Assembly: GCF_958979055.1 (NCBI RefSeq)
Contig: NC_084887.1
Location: forward strand, 36,248,620-36,312,619
Source: Alnus glutinosa
Taxonomy: Eukaryota; Streptophyta; Magnoliopsida; Fagales; Betulaceae
Reading direction: 5' to 3'
DNA: 64,000 nucleotides
Below, piece by piece: positions 1 to 11,624 of this stretch; position 1 is the stretch's first letter; each line of letters starts with the position of its first letter. The notes under the pieces are model-generated. The model ran no database searches and was not told the DNA's origin. It worked only from the letters and a program-made list of their open reading frames with translations. A program made the translations under genes and the position numbers.

Positions 1-59
1 TCACATTTTTTTACCACCTATTCAAGTAATAACACTTATTCGATCTGATATATATGTAG

Positions 60-903
60 AAATACATGGCTGAGATAGAAGTGAAGGCCAGTGAGAATGT
101 GATGAAAGCATGTGCAAGAACTCCATCAGTAAGAAAGTGTGTGCTCACATCATCACTTTTAGCTTGCATTTGGCGTGACAACAGCCAATATGATCTCTCC
201 TCTCTGGTAAACCATGACTCCTGGAGTGATGAATCACTCTGCACAGACAAAAAGGTATATATTGCTTTGATGTTTTCATCCAAATACATTTTCTTGGAGA
301 TCGAAGCACAACAATCTTAATTTTGATTTTCCAAAACATGCCCAGCTGTGGTATTCCTTGGGCAAGCTGAGGGCTGAGAAGGTTGCATGGAGAGTAGCCA
401 AGGAGAGCGGGTTAAAACTGGCCACCATATGCGCAGCTCTCACTACCGGACCTGAATTTTACCGGAAAAATCCAACGCCGACAATTGCTTATCTTAAAGG
501 TATATTATATATCTTTGTTCTTCAACCACCGGAAAACCCTTTTGCTGTTGCACCCCACCTTAAACATTTTAATGGATTGTGAGGGTCAAAATGCATGCAT
601 GCAGGAGCGCAAGAGATGTACGCAAATGGGTTACTAGCAACTGTTGATGTAAACAGATTGGCTGGGGCACATGTACGTGTTTTTGGGGCAATGGACAAGA
701 ATGCACAAGGGAGATACCTTTGCTTTGACAACGTTGTTGGAAGGGATGAAGCAGAAAAGCTAGCACGAGAGCTGGAAATGCCAACAAACAAGATTTGTGG
801 GGATGTTTCCGGCGACATTATTCCGGCTCGGTTTCAGTTGTCAAATGAGAAGCTTTCTGGTCTCATGTCAACAACATTCCGACATTGTTACAGTGAATGC
901 TAA
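60..903 (+). CDS. Cinnamoyl-CoA reductase-like (SNL6-type) NAD(P)-binding protein, 3' part
   Basis: This is the 3' end of a short-chain dehydrogenase of the extended (NAD-dependent epimerase/CCR-like) family. It probably reduces an aldehyde/CoA-ester or ketone substrate in the cytosol, but the substrate cannot be read from sequence. Three exons fit canonical junctions: 60-254, 346-499 and 605-903. Exon 60-254 follows an AG at 58-59. Introns begin GT at 255 and 500 and end AG at 345 and 604, and the frames join in phases 0 and 1. The exon beginning CTG-TGG-TAT carries the catalytic Y-x3-K (YSLGK, about 352-366), preceded in the first exon by the VRKCVLTSS strand that supplies the catalytic Ser region. 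The C-terminus ends at TAA 901-903. The Rossmann GxxGxxG half lies to the left of the window. It resembles rice SNL6-like proteins rather than true lignin CCR, whose NWYCYGK signature is absent. Confidence 0.9.
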
Positions 904-2478
904 AGGGACAGATCGAATTAGGCCCACCCTTTAAATTCAGAGTTGAAACACGTTATGGGAGAGAAAATAAGAGCCGAAACATAATGGCCTTGTTTGCCAA
1001 GTTACATAGCAGTATACAGTAATGCGTGGACTGTTCATGTTTTTTTTTTTCACTTTTTCATATTTTCTAATATCAATCAACATTAAAATATTTTCACTTT
1101 TTTCACTTTTTATATCAAATCAATAATTTTTTATTACTATTCAAATAAAAAAATTCACTATAATATAAATTTTTTTCACTTTTTTATATCACATCATCAC
1201 TTTTTACTAATTTTAAAATTAACAACCCACTACTATGTTCAGTTACTTTTGTACATATCTTTGCCAAACAAGTTCAATATTCCACAGACAGTCGCTCTCA
1301 ATTATTCTTTTTCTAGTAAACATATATAAAGTAGTTTCTATTGCTATTGCTACGGTATCAATTTCGGAACTAGAATGTGAACCCAGCCAAATTTGTCCCA
1401 ACTAAACCGATTAGAATACTTTTCATTTCACAAAGATTTATTTCATAATTTAGATTAGATTTCATAGATCAAATAGTATATATATTGTCACATATCACAT
1501 GATCACGTCACTTAAATTTTCTAAAATATTAGTACATGAAAAAGCACAATTTGTCATGTATTCTTTAAGCAATGATGCTAAAGATCGAGCAGCACTTTTT
1601 TTGGAATTCTGTTTCAAGATACATTTGTAATTAAATGTGTTATGAATAATTACAAATATGCCATAGAACACCACTTTTTATGATGAATTTCAAATAAAAT
1701 GCTACTCTTTAGCATCAGCCATTCTTTAAGTATATGAAAAAGCACAATTTTTTTTTTTAACACCATTAATAGAGAATGAAGAAATTATATTAAAAACTAT
1801 CATGTATCTCTTAGCATATAAGAAATGTACTTTTAAATAAAAAGTATCTCAAAAGTTATTAAAAATAGGGATAATTGCACCATTAGTTTTTATGGCTGGT
1901 CTAAATTACAAATCACTCTTTGTGGTATCAATATGAATTCAAAAATTCCTGTAGTTGGCTTAATTTACAAATCGATCCATAGAGTCAAATTCCATTAAAA
2001 TTTTTGACAGCTTCTGTTAAATGTAACATCAGCTAATAAGGTGACACGTGTCCATCTTAATTAAAAAATATATAAATATATTAAAAAATAAACAAAAAAA
2101 ACTTATTTAAAAAAAAAAAAAACAAAGGAATGAGACTATCAACCAGCAACCACCCCCATAGGGGTCATGGGTAGCCGCCCAGCCACCCCCAGTGGTCGGG
2201 GGTGGCGCATGACCCCCCAGTGGTCAGGGGTGGCGCATGACGCCACCAGATTCTGGGGGTGGCCTTTAGCAACCACTCCTTTGTTTTATTTATTTATTTT
2301 TTTTAAAAAAAAAAATTTTTATTATGATGAACACGTGCCGTTATCTTATTAGCGCTTACATGACATTTAATAAAATCTGGTAAAATTCTTAATGAAATTT
2401 GATTATAGGGAGAAAAACACTATCCTAAAAGGAACCTAAAGCTTTACAACCTAATATTTATCCTAATAAAATATACCG

Positions 2479-2521
<43 letters not shown>

Positions 2522-3400
2522 GCCACAAAGCCTTTGGTGTTTTTCCAAATAAGGATCCTGGTTCTCAGAAATTAAGAATCTCGATTAAAGTTAAATAGCA
2601 AATTAGTCCAAATTTGTCTTTCCCCCAATTTTTAAATGAAAGGCCTCATGAGTAACATCTCAACTCTTTTTATATATATTAAAATAAATAAATAGACACC
2701 AAACAAAAAAAAAATCTTATAAAGAAAAGGGAATATCCAATCTCCACGATTCTCCACTCAAGAGGCGGTAGGAGGAGTTTTTTGCCTTTTCCCCTTATCC
2801 TTTTTACTTTTCTTTAATTTTGAAGAAAACAAGAATATTATTAAACTTTCTTTGCAAAATGAAAAGAACTAGCAATAGTCCTTAATTGACCCCAAACAAA
2901 CAAACAAATCCAGGTCGAAAACTATAAGACTTTGTGGTGAATTTCGTCAAAAATAAAATCCGCAGTTCATATAATTAGAAGATAAAAAATAAAATAAAAA
3001 AATCAACCATCTAATTAAAATAATGATTAAGGCTGTGTTTTGTTTTCTTTTTCTCTTCTGCCAAACAACCCAATAATGATCAAGGCCGTGTTTTGGTACT
3101 TTGTTCGAGTTCCAGGAGGAGGAGGAAGGCCGAAGATAGGGCTATTGATCATGTCTAGATCAGGCTATTAATCTTGATCTAGTCCCTCTCGCTCTGTTCT
3201 ATTTGCTAGAGAAAGAGGAGGTGTACATATTCGTGACAGAACACCTCTTCAAACAAACAAACACCCCCTTTTGCGCGAAAAATATTCCTCCTCTTCGCAC
3301 AAACCCTTCCCCCAAACATCAAATGAAACCCATTTTCGATATCAAAACGTCTTCCATGATAATCAAATCAAATGCAGTTCAAGACAACAACAAAAGATAA
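904..3400. other. Intergenic, AT-rich, repeat debris
   Basis: No gene is seen. The first 150 bp are probably the 3' UTR of the CCR-like gene. From about 1030 to 1210 there are AT-rich runs built on ttcacttttt and atatcacatcat, which recur in reverse complement at about 58560-58750 and so belong to a dispersed MITE-like family. A degenerate transposon starts near 1869. A poly(A) run of about 50 bases lies at 2471-2519. Confidence 0.6.
1869..2415. mobile_element. Degenerate DNA-transposon-like repeat with a GC-rich core
   Basis: The left end (gggataattgcaccattag) has the look of the plant repeat ends that begin GGG-AAATT/ATAATT. The inner flanks show weak inversion (gacacgtgtcc on the left, aacacgtgcc on the right). 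The core at about 2150-2275 is strikingly GC-rich and holds two or three imperfect copies of a unit around gtggtcgggggtggcgcatga. The 61-codon open frame over the core follows from the repeat and is not a gene. Family and exact ends are uncertain. Confidence 0.4.
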
Positions 3401-3451
3401 AGAAAAAAAAATAGGAGCAAAAGAATAAGAAAAGAAAAGAAAAATGAAATG

Positions 3452-3552
3452 GGGCTCAGAGTGTTGCTTTCTCTGCTCAAGGAAGAGCTTGTTTAAGGCT
3501 CTTCTCATACAAGAGGTGTCAGAAATTTATAAAGCACTCTTCATCTTTGCCC
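3452..3552 (-). ncRNA. Candidate box C/D snoRNA
   Basis: Read on the minus strand, this 101-nt stretch starts with GGGC, then AAGATGA (box C consensus RTGATGA, one mismatch). It has an internal CTGA (possible D') and TATGAGA (possible C'). It ends in CTGA (box D) followed at once by GCCC, which pairs with the opening GGGC as a terminal stem. It lies about 110 bases downstream of a promoter of the kind used by plant snoRNA and ribosomal-protein genes. I could not identify a guide match to rRNA, so this is a candidate only. The alternative is the 5' UTR of a lost or very short coding gene: a 46-codon frame starting at 3508 also runs through it. Confidence 0.3.
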
Positions 3553-3639
3553 GCTAAACAGAGATAAAACTCTAATTTCTCCAAAAACAAATTTCAATTC
3601 GAGATTGATAGCAGAGAGCCAGAGAGAGATAGAGAGAGA

Positions 3640-3760
3640 GGCTAAGACTGAATTAGGGTTTCGAATGTGTGAGACGGAGAGGGATGCGTATAGAATTTAT
3701 AGCTTGTTTTGGGGCTTAGTAGGACCCAGGCCATTGAAGGGAAAGCCCAATGGGCTGGGG
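3640..3760 (-). promoter_or_regulatory. Minus-strand Pol II promoter with Site II, TATA and telobox elements
   Basis: On the minus strand the order is: the palindrome AGCCCAATGGGCT (3744-3756), which gives two TGGGCT Site II motifs; a TATA-like CTATAAAT at about 3695-3702; and the telobox AACCCTAA at 3653-3660, in a position typical of a 5' UTR, followed by a CT-rich leader. In plants this combination marks genes for the translation machinery and snoRNAs. No coding gene of any size follows downstream. Confidence 0.5.
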
Positions 3761-3822
3761 GGAAAAGAAAAGGAAAATTGATAATGTTCGATCATTTGTT
3801 ACTTAACTTACTAGAGTCGTTA

Positions 3823-3880
<58 letters not shown>

Positions 3881-6856
3881 ACATGAGTCGTCACTAATCA
3901 ACCATTTACAAAAATATAAAATACAGTATATTGAAAGAATGAATTAATCCATTTATAGACTTGGAAAAAATTATGTAAGGGATATAATATAGCGGGCCTT
4001 TAATGTATTAATTAGGCCAGTCGGTCTTTTATTTAATGGGCTTTTCTTGTAAATAAGTTAGTTCCAATAGAATTTTTTACTTCGTAATTTTGTTGAGATG
4101 TTGAGCCTCATTGTAAGTAAAATAAAGAGTTAAATAAGGAACATATAAAAAGAAAGCAAGTGATGACGTGACAATAGCATAAGGCTGATTGGCTAGCAAC
4201 ATTCTGTTAACAATCGATTGGATTTACAAGAACAATCCAATCAGCAGAGAATGTGGGAGAAAAGAATTATGTCTTGAAATTGATATTTAGTGAAATATGG
4301 ATTGAAGATGATGGAAAATACTAGATAAACAGCTTGTATTGAGATGATAAGAGCATATTCGAGATTGCTCGATCTCTCAGGAATTTTTGAGTGCAAAAAT
4401 TGTACAACAATCATTTCTCTTAAACTTGTGAGATAAGTGATAATTTAACAAATACGATTGTATATTCATTTGCACATTTTAGATATATTGATTGATAGGA
4501 AGATGATACAAAAACATCCATTACACATCAATTACACAGTCTTCACTCACATGTGATGAGATCCACAATCACACGGACCTTCCATCACATGAGCCCCACT
4601 TCATATGAGTGGAGGGGTGTAATGAGTGTCTAATGTGGATATTAAACGGATTGATATACCAAGAAAGAAAATAAAAGGTGATCTAGTAGTATATACGAAC
4701 TGTCATTCTATCATAGGGCTAAATGCAGAGATCTTCTGGCAGCTTTCAAGCTCTGCTGCAGGTTTTGATTGTTAGAAGCATGCATAATCGTATAGATACT
4801 AGTCTTTTTGTCAAGCATGTCTTTGTTCATTGAGTACGTCAACAAAGATGAAACAAATCATGATTTTGTTCCTTGAAATCCCAAAATTGTGTGCTTGAGA
4901 TTGCAATTACGTAGACAAAAAGTTTGATTTCAAATTAAATCGCAAAAAATAATGTGTTTTTCTGAGTACGCAAAATTTTAAAGGCTTACCTGCGATTTTG
5001 CCAAACGCTTAACTGCATTTTTAAAAATCACTTTTTCAAATCGCACATTTTTAATTCATCATTTTTGAATCGTACTTTTTAAAATCGCAAACTTAAACAG
5101 ACCCTAATTATATAGCTTGATTACTATGTGAAACATTGAAGAAAGGTTTCTTTCACTTTCTGTTAAAAGGTCCAAGCAAGGCAGGCATGGGTAGTGAAAC
5201 ATGCATCGTTTTTGTGTCTGAGTTCAAATAATGATGAATGGGCTTCATCGATCTACAGAAAGTGGAGAAAGGAAACTACTTAGAATTGGGACCATTTAGA
5301 GGCAGCCCAAGGCCAACAATGACTACTCTAGAAGAAAAGGAAACTTTGACAAAGAGCAATGTGATAATCATAGCCTAAGGCTCTAGCATTAAACGGGAAA
5401 AAAAACACATAGTACTTATGCCATGTGGAAATTTCCTCAACCTAATTAATAAAGGGGCACCTAAATCAGCCGGAGAGATCTCTTGGAATGGAGGAGATTA
5501 TCCTCAAGTGGATGCCCCTCCATGAGCACTGACCAGGGATTGTGACTAATTTATTGAATACTTCATTTGTTTTTCTTTTTTTAATTCAAGATTTGTAATA
5601 GATCTATGTTTTACTCTCTTTCTAGATTTGGGACTATATATAATATATTGGACACTTCACTTAATCTCCCTAAATTGTCACTACTTTTGTATTACCTTTT
5701 TAAACTAAAAAACTTTCAATTTTGTGTATCAATATTTTAATTTTTTATTTTTTTTTTTCAATCTCACCAATCCGTTAGAATTTTCGGTTAAATCATGTCA
5801 AAATTCTCAAAATACATATATTTTTAAAAAATAAAAATAAAAATAAGGATTCTGACGTGGGTATTTTTGTAAACCCTGTTAAATTCTGACGAAAGCCTAA
5901 ATCTTTGCAATTGTTTTTTTAAAAAAATGAAAGGTATTTTGAAAATTATGACACCCCTCCGTTAGGATTTAACGATAATTGTGAAATTGAGAAAAAAAAA
6001 AATGAAAGAGCCTTATTTGTTGTCGGGTTTTGAAAAAATCTTTTCTATTTTCAAGATACAAAAACACAATTTTTTTTCAAAACTATTAACAAATAATTCA
6101 AAACGCAAAATATAAAAAAGGTGTGTTAGTCCTCGGAACAGGCCTCATGGGTCTGATTTGGTAGAGTCAGGAGATCAAACAGAGAAGATTAGATTTGTAT
6201 TAAGGAGAGTTTCAGATTTCCTGATTCTGGTGGAGATCGATCAGTACTGGAGAGTAGCTAGAGTAGCCACGACCACATTGGCCTGGTAATTTCCGATTAG
6301 TTTAAAGGAAGTTGAATGTGGGTGCACGTGCATGACTCATGCAAAGTGAAAGAAACGAAACTGAAGTTGCAGGATGTGGAAAAAGAGCTTGGTTGAAGAG
6401 GAACACTTCCCTATATTCCCTGCCATCGGTATTCATGAAACCATGGCTTGATCTGCTCACACACCATTTTTATATTCTGATTCCCCACACTTTTAATTTT
6501 ATATAACAATATATATATATATATATCTTAATTACTTTTCTTAACAAAGCTGGTTTAAGACTATCTAAACGGAATCTGAAGTTATCTTTCCGTTTCGGAT
6601 CACAGTGTGGTTGTTGTTAATTACTACCTTGCAGAAGTTTGTGTAGGGTTAAGGGCAAGGCTATCCGTATTTTTTGTTTTAGTGTTTAAACCGTTTTTTA
6701 CACCTCTTAGAATATTTTTAGTAGATTCACCAAATTTTACTAGTCAAAATATATAGCTAAAAATTACATTTTTTTAAAAAATAAAAAATAAAAAATTTAG
6801 CTGTCCGCTTTTTTAAAACGCCCCAACGGCATCACCATTTCAGTAATTCACTATCA
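3761..6856. other. Intergenic, repeat-rich, no gene seen
   Basis: It opens with a long poly(A) run (3827-3876). A weak hairpin of the tgagactcat/atgtgggtc MITE type lies at about 4517-4640. A copy of a dispersed AT-rich family lies at 4893-5105. Degenerate transposon sequence fills about 5660-6010, and a short (TA)n lies at 6508-6527. No coding exon could be supported. Confidence 0.6.
4893..5105. repeat. Dispersed family copy A
   Basis: This is one of four copies in the window of an AT-rich, non-coding repeat recognised by strings such as cctgcgattttgccaa and tttttcaaatcgcac. It ends in a sequence close to gcaaacttaaacagacc. The other copies are at 8815-9105 (reverse), 14363-14650 and 21275-21535. 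The ends look loosely inverted, as in a MITE. Confidence 0.6.
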
Positions 6857-6861
6857 CTATT

Positions 6862-7187
6862 TGTAAAAGTTTATGGGTCTTACTCACTCTCAAAATACGC
6901 ATTGAGAGAGGAGAGGACACCATGGCTTATAAAGTGCCAAGGTGAAGGAAATCTTAGCGATGTGAGACACTTTAACACGCCCCCTCACGTGTGGCAACTA
7001 ATGGCCAAACACGTAGACAACAACGGGATGGAAAGACCCATCATCGCAAAAAACCTGTGGCTCTGATACCATGTAAAAGTTTATGGGCTTTACTCACCCT
7101 CAAAAGACGTTTTGAGAGAGGAGGGGACACCATGGCTTATAAAGTATCCAGATAAAGGAAATCTTAGCGATGTGAGACACTTTAACA
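6862..7187 (-). mobile_element. TRIM (terminal-repeat retrotransposon in miniature), complete outline
   Basis: Two 116-bp direct terminal repeats (6862-6977 and 7072-7187) flank a 94-bp interior. Read on the minus strand each begins TGTTAAAG and ends TTTTACA. The primer-binding site TGGTATCAGAGCCA (complementary to the initiator tRNA-Met 3' end) abuts the first LTR at 7058-7071. A G-rich polypurine tract (6978-6991) abuts the other. The whole is bracketed by the 5-bp target duplication ctatt (6857-6861 and 7188-7192). There is no coding capacity, as is normal for TRIMs. The two LTRs differ at about a tenth of positions, so the insertion is old, several million years at ordinary plant rates. 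Confidence 0.93.
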
Positions 7188-8814
7188 CTATTCTACTTAA
7201 ATGTTTTTTTTCAAAATAAAGGTTGTACTATACGTGTGTTATGCGTGAGAATGATTTTTTTTTTTTTTTTAAAAAAAAAAAAAAGGGAAAAGAAAATTTT
7301 AATAGTTTTTTTATTGTTTTGGTGAGTGAATAATGTTCATTATTGTTGGTGAGTACTGTCTATTGATCACCAAATTTTTTTTTTTCCAAATTGTTGAGGC
7401 TGCTGGAACTCATTTTGGACCATTTCAACAAATTAGCTCACTAAAATAACAAAAAAAAAAAAATAGTAATATTTTGATGAATATACTAAAAATGCTCCCA
7501 TGTCATTTTTATGACTCATTTCCTCCTTGTCGCTTGCTTCTCTCGCACTGTAATTTATTTATTTTTGGTATGTTGTCGGGGATCCCACCTAATTTTCAGT
7601 ATTTTAATCATTGTAACCCTTTTCGGATTTGCTTAGAAAAAAAGAACAGATTAAAACGCATATATATTTACAGACACATGCATAGAAAGAGAGAGAGCGA
7701 GAGAGAGAGTGAAAGAGAGAGTGAGTGCAGAAATGATAGATAAACAAGAGCTTAAATCATCAAGGAAGCCCAGATCAGATCCAAGCGCGCTGTGTTTGTT
7801 TTCTCACACGGAGAGCAGTTTCAAGATCAATTTTGAAGTCCAACCATCTTGAATTAAGAGGCACTACTACTACTGATCAGCGCGAGCACGAGGCGGCATT
7901 GACTTGTCGACCAAGCCTTCTTGTATCGATCCCCGGCCAGGTAATTCAATTCTTCATTGCGTTATGCGTATACATAAATCACTTTCACATTATTCACATG
8001 CAACTTTCTTTCTGCTTCAAAAAATGTCACTCCAAATATTAATGCTACCTGCCTGCCTGGGTAGTACTTCATCTTCATGTGCTCGTTTTCCATATATACA
8101 AGCTAGCCATTTTCTTGCAAAACTTCGGTTAGAGACCCTTGAGTACTCCTGCAATAGATCTTAATTATTAGCACATATCCATTGCCATTGGTGCATTATA
8201 GCCCCTTCAAAGCGAAACATATATTCTCGTTTTTCTCGATCTCTAATGAGTACGTACGTACGTACGTACAGTACTACTAGTTGTCATAATCATTAGCCAT
8301 TGTAAAAATGATCCCATTTATTGATCGATCGATCGATGAGCAGGATCTGTCTCAATGCAGTTAATTGTTCGTCTTTGTTAAATCACCGGTTGATAAGATA
8401 TTAAATCATTAGTTATCTTAATTAATAACAAATGATGAATTTAACTCATCGAGTAACCGTGTGTGTGCAAGTGATCGATCAACCGAACTAATCTTTGTAC
8501 AATAATTTATGGAATTAAGAAGTGGCAACTTTCGGAAAATTTCATGCCAGCTGCCTAGTAAGAGGTCACATATATATAGCAGACTATTTAGTCTTCGTCA
8601 TTGCATGTATGATTGAACCATGGAATATTTACATAAATGAAATATTAGAAGTTGACTAATATAGATTATAGATTGGTAAATCAGCAGTTATCCTTGTTAG
8701 AGAGTTATCTCGAATTTCATTTAAAGATTTGATAGTATTTGAATCCGGCCAAGATAACTTTGAGAGAGTCTAACAATCTTAAAAGTTTAAGTTGATAAAA
8801 AATACTGAATTTTA

Positions 8815-9105
8815 TGGTCCGTTTGGGTTATGATTTAAAAGCGTGCCATTTGAAAAACGTAATTTTTAAAAATGCAATTAAACGTTCGGTAAAATTGCAG
8901 TTTAACATTTGAAATCAAAATTTATCCTTTAAAATCATGCGCTTTTAAGAATACTCACTTGCCTACGATTTAAAAACATATATAGATTTTTCTAAGTTTT
9001 TCAAATCACAAAATTTTTTAAAGTCATGCATGCCCTTCATTTATGTGATTTGATTTAAAATCAAACTTTTGATTTGGAAAATCGCAATGCCAAACGCATT
9101 CTTAA
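8815..9105. repeat. Dispersed family copy B (reverse orientation)
   Basis: It begins ggtccgtttgggttatgatt and carries the reverse complement of the strings seen in the copies at 4893, 14363 and 21275. It is AT-rich and non-coding, with MITE-like inverted ends. Confidence 0.6.
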
Positions 9106-9109
9106 TAAT

Positions 9110-9300
9110 TTAATTTATATTTTAACATACTTTCTCAAGTGTGGGCTCCAATTCCCTTTCAACTAATTAGTCTCAATATGTTGAATGTAAACTTAAAAAT
9201 CATAGTTTGACCACAACTCTAATACCATATACGTTAAATCATTACTTAATTTAAAATTAATAAAAATAATATATTTAATTATTTAAATAATACTTTAGAA
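9110..9300 (-). mobile_element. Degenerate TRIM-like fragment
   Basis: On the minus strand, a string resembling a tRNA-Met primer site (TGGTATTAGAGTTG, about 9210-9223) adjoins an AT-rich LTR-like stretch on one side. A polypurine-like tract followed by TGTTAAAATATAAATTAAA adjoins on the other. The same arrangement appears in part at 13680-13800. It is old and non-coding, and its ends are not clear. Confidence 0.4.
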
Positions 9301-11624
9301 TAAAGAACATTAGCCAGTACGCTTAGTCAAAATAACAGAAGAAAAAATAACAAGCCAAGCACATGGATGGATGGTGATTCATTACAGAAAAGTTTTGAAG
9401 TTAACCAATTGTTTTTGTTCCCGCTTTAAATTTCTGGTTTTCTGGAACTGATTATTTTACTACCTCCCACACAATGCACACATGGCAAGTACAAATGCAT
9501 TTTCGAGAGAGAATTCCTAGTCAACCTTGTTCTTCGAAACATAACTTTATTTTAACATGGTCCACATTGTTGGGCTCATTTCCGGCCACCCCATTCAGCT
9601 ATTTGGATGGCCCAACCACTTTCATTTCGTTAAAGGGCACTTCCATCACTTTTTTAATTTTTTTTAAAAAAATAAAAAATAAACAATTTTTTTATTATTA
9701 TTATGGAATGACATGTGTCACAATATGGCATTTGACAGTTTCGTACAAAAATTGGACGAAAGTTAAGTGCATGGACCAAATGGACTGTTCTTACTTTATC
9801 AACTTTCTTTAAATTGGATGGATTTTTTTTTTTTTAGTTTATTAAATTGATACCTATCTTTAAGTATATGATTCTCATTTATATACTTTTAATACAAAAT
9901 AAATGTTTGTTTAATATACTGAATTTGAAAACAAATCTTTCAAATTAGCTGAAAAATTGATCGATAGTAAGTGTCATACTTAACCTTTCGATTTACGACA
10001 ATGGACGATAAATTTTTGAATTTAATAAAATTTGTATTCTGATCTTCAAATGTTGTAGGGTGAGGATATTTTCCGGGACTTAGGTCTCAAAAAATTAATT
10101 TTGATTTTGACGGTACATTCAAAAGCCCTTTATGATTTTTATTTTTTTTTATTTTTTTAATTTGTACTTGAAGCAACTTGTGATGTTTCGAAAATTAGGA
10201 AATTGGCATGATATTGCCTTTTTCTTTGTCACCATAAAAGGTGTCCTCAATTTGTCGTTCCAGTCCATTTGGGTGTATGATTTTTGAAAACAGAATTCAA
10301 TTTAATTTGAATTTGGATCCTCTCCATTTTAAATGAAGAGCATTCTCTCCATTTAGAGTAACTCTTGATAAAAATTATAGTAATGCAAAGATTATGAAGA
10401 GGGTTTGGGGAAGATGGAACCAGTTAGGCCAAAATAATGACAATGAAAGACACGACATGACAAGAGTGGATGGAGGTTTGAAAAGCTGATGTTATTCCTC
10501 GATTGACAACTCAATGCTGAAGAAGAAGAAGGAGCTTGTACATAAAGACAAGCCAAGAATTGTTACAAAGCTAAATTAGGCAAATGGTGGCCGGACATGA
10601 CATGATCATTCTATCAAAGCAAAATACAGAAGAGTGAAATTGTTTTCATGAACTTGGCCTCTGCTTGGCGTGTCTCGTCTCACTCACATCCCATTTTCAG
10701 TCTCACCTTTTTCATTCCACGACGTCGACACACATCTTTAACAGCTGTTTCTTTTCACATTGTGCCCCTCACAACAACTCTGCCCATTTCCCAAACTTAA
10801 TTAACCATCATTAGGGTTCTAACAAATTAACAATGACTTCCTTAAACCAGATTGGCTTTCTTAAATTTGGATCAAATCCCTCTAAACCTCTCTCCAATAA
10901 CTTCCCTCTAGATTCCCTAAACTAGGTCCTGATTCTTGAACAAGGTGAATCCTTGATTGTTTATCTCTCAAAACAGTAAGGTTTTATTGTAAGTTTATTA
11001 CAAATCGACGTGACAATTCACGTCTATTAAACAATTAAGTTTATTTGTCGAATTTTGTTGTTTAATATTTCTTTCTTATGTTGTGTCTTCAATCTCTCAG
11101 ATTAAAAATTAGAATCTCCAGCAATTTTTTGTCTGAATTGGTGAAAAAAATAGAAGAGAACAAACGAGCAAATTGCTTGAAACTTACCTGTTTTCTTATG
11201 TTTAGTGTTCGAATTACTGACAATTTAAATAACTATAAATGTTTTGGGATTTCTATCCTGCATATTAGTGCCCCTTTTAAAGGTAATAACAATTAGCTAC
11301 AAGTACCCAAAATCACTTTAAGCAAGAGACCAAGTCCCAGTACCCATGGACCCTCAAGACACGTTGCTACAGCTCTCTCAAAGTAATTACATCGACCCTT
11401 TTACCCTTGGCCTTGGAGAATTACTAGGATAAAAATGCATGAAGCCAGCCTTTCATTTCCTGTACGTATGACATCAAAAGCCTCCTAGCCCTAGGAAATG
11501 TTTTTGTGCTAAAAAGGTAGCAGTAGCAGAGACAGGGGAATGAGAGAAAACGTATACAGAAGAAATTGAAAGCATTCAAGGCTTTTTCATCTTTTGCAGA
11601 CTTGGACTTGGATCAAGAAATCAA

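Larger units (their letters stand above)
7193..11624. other. Intergenic, repeats and simple sequence, no gene seen
   Basis: Poly(T)/poly(A) runs lie near 7255-7290 and 7375-7390. A GA-rich stretch lies at 7687-7730. From about 7740 to 7945 the sequence is of mixed composition and could be a transcribed non-coding exon, because a plausible donor follows at 7940 (ccag-gtaatt); no protein or known RNA was recognised. (tacg)n and (gatc)n occur at 8252-8270 and 8322-8337. Degenerate TRIM-like sequence lies near 9110-9300. The rest is AT-rich with no supported exon. Confidence 0.55.

Noticed and set aside
3709-3897. 62-codon frame ending in a Lys run
   Set aside because: The Lys run is a poly(A) tract; the first part is a promoter on the other strand.
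7740-7945. microRNA precursor or protein exon
   Set aside because: A splice-donor-like site follows, but I found no stem with a known miRNA and no conserved reading frame, so it stays unannotated sequence.
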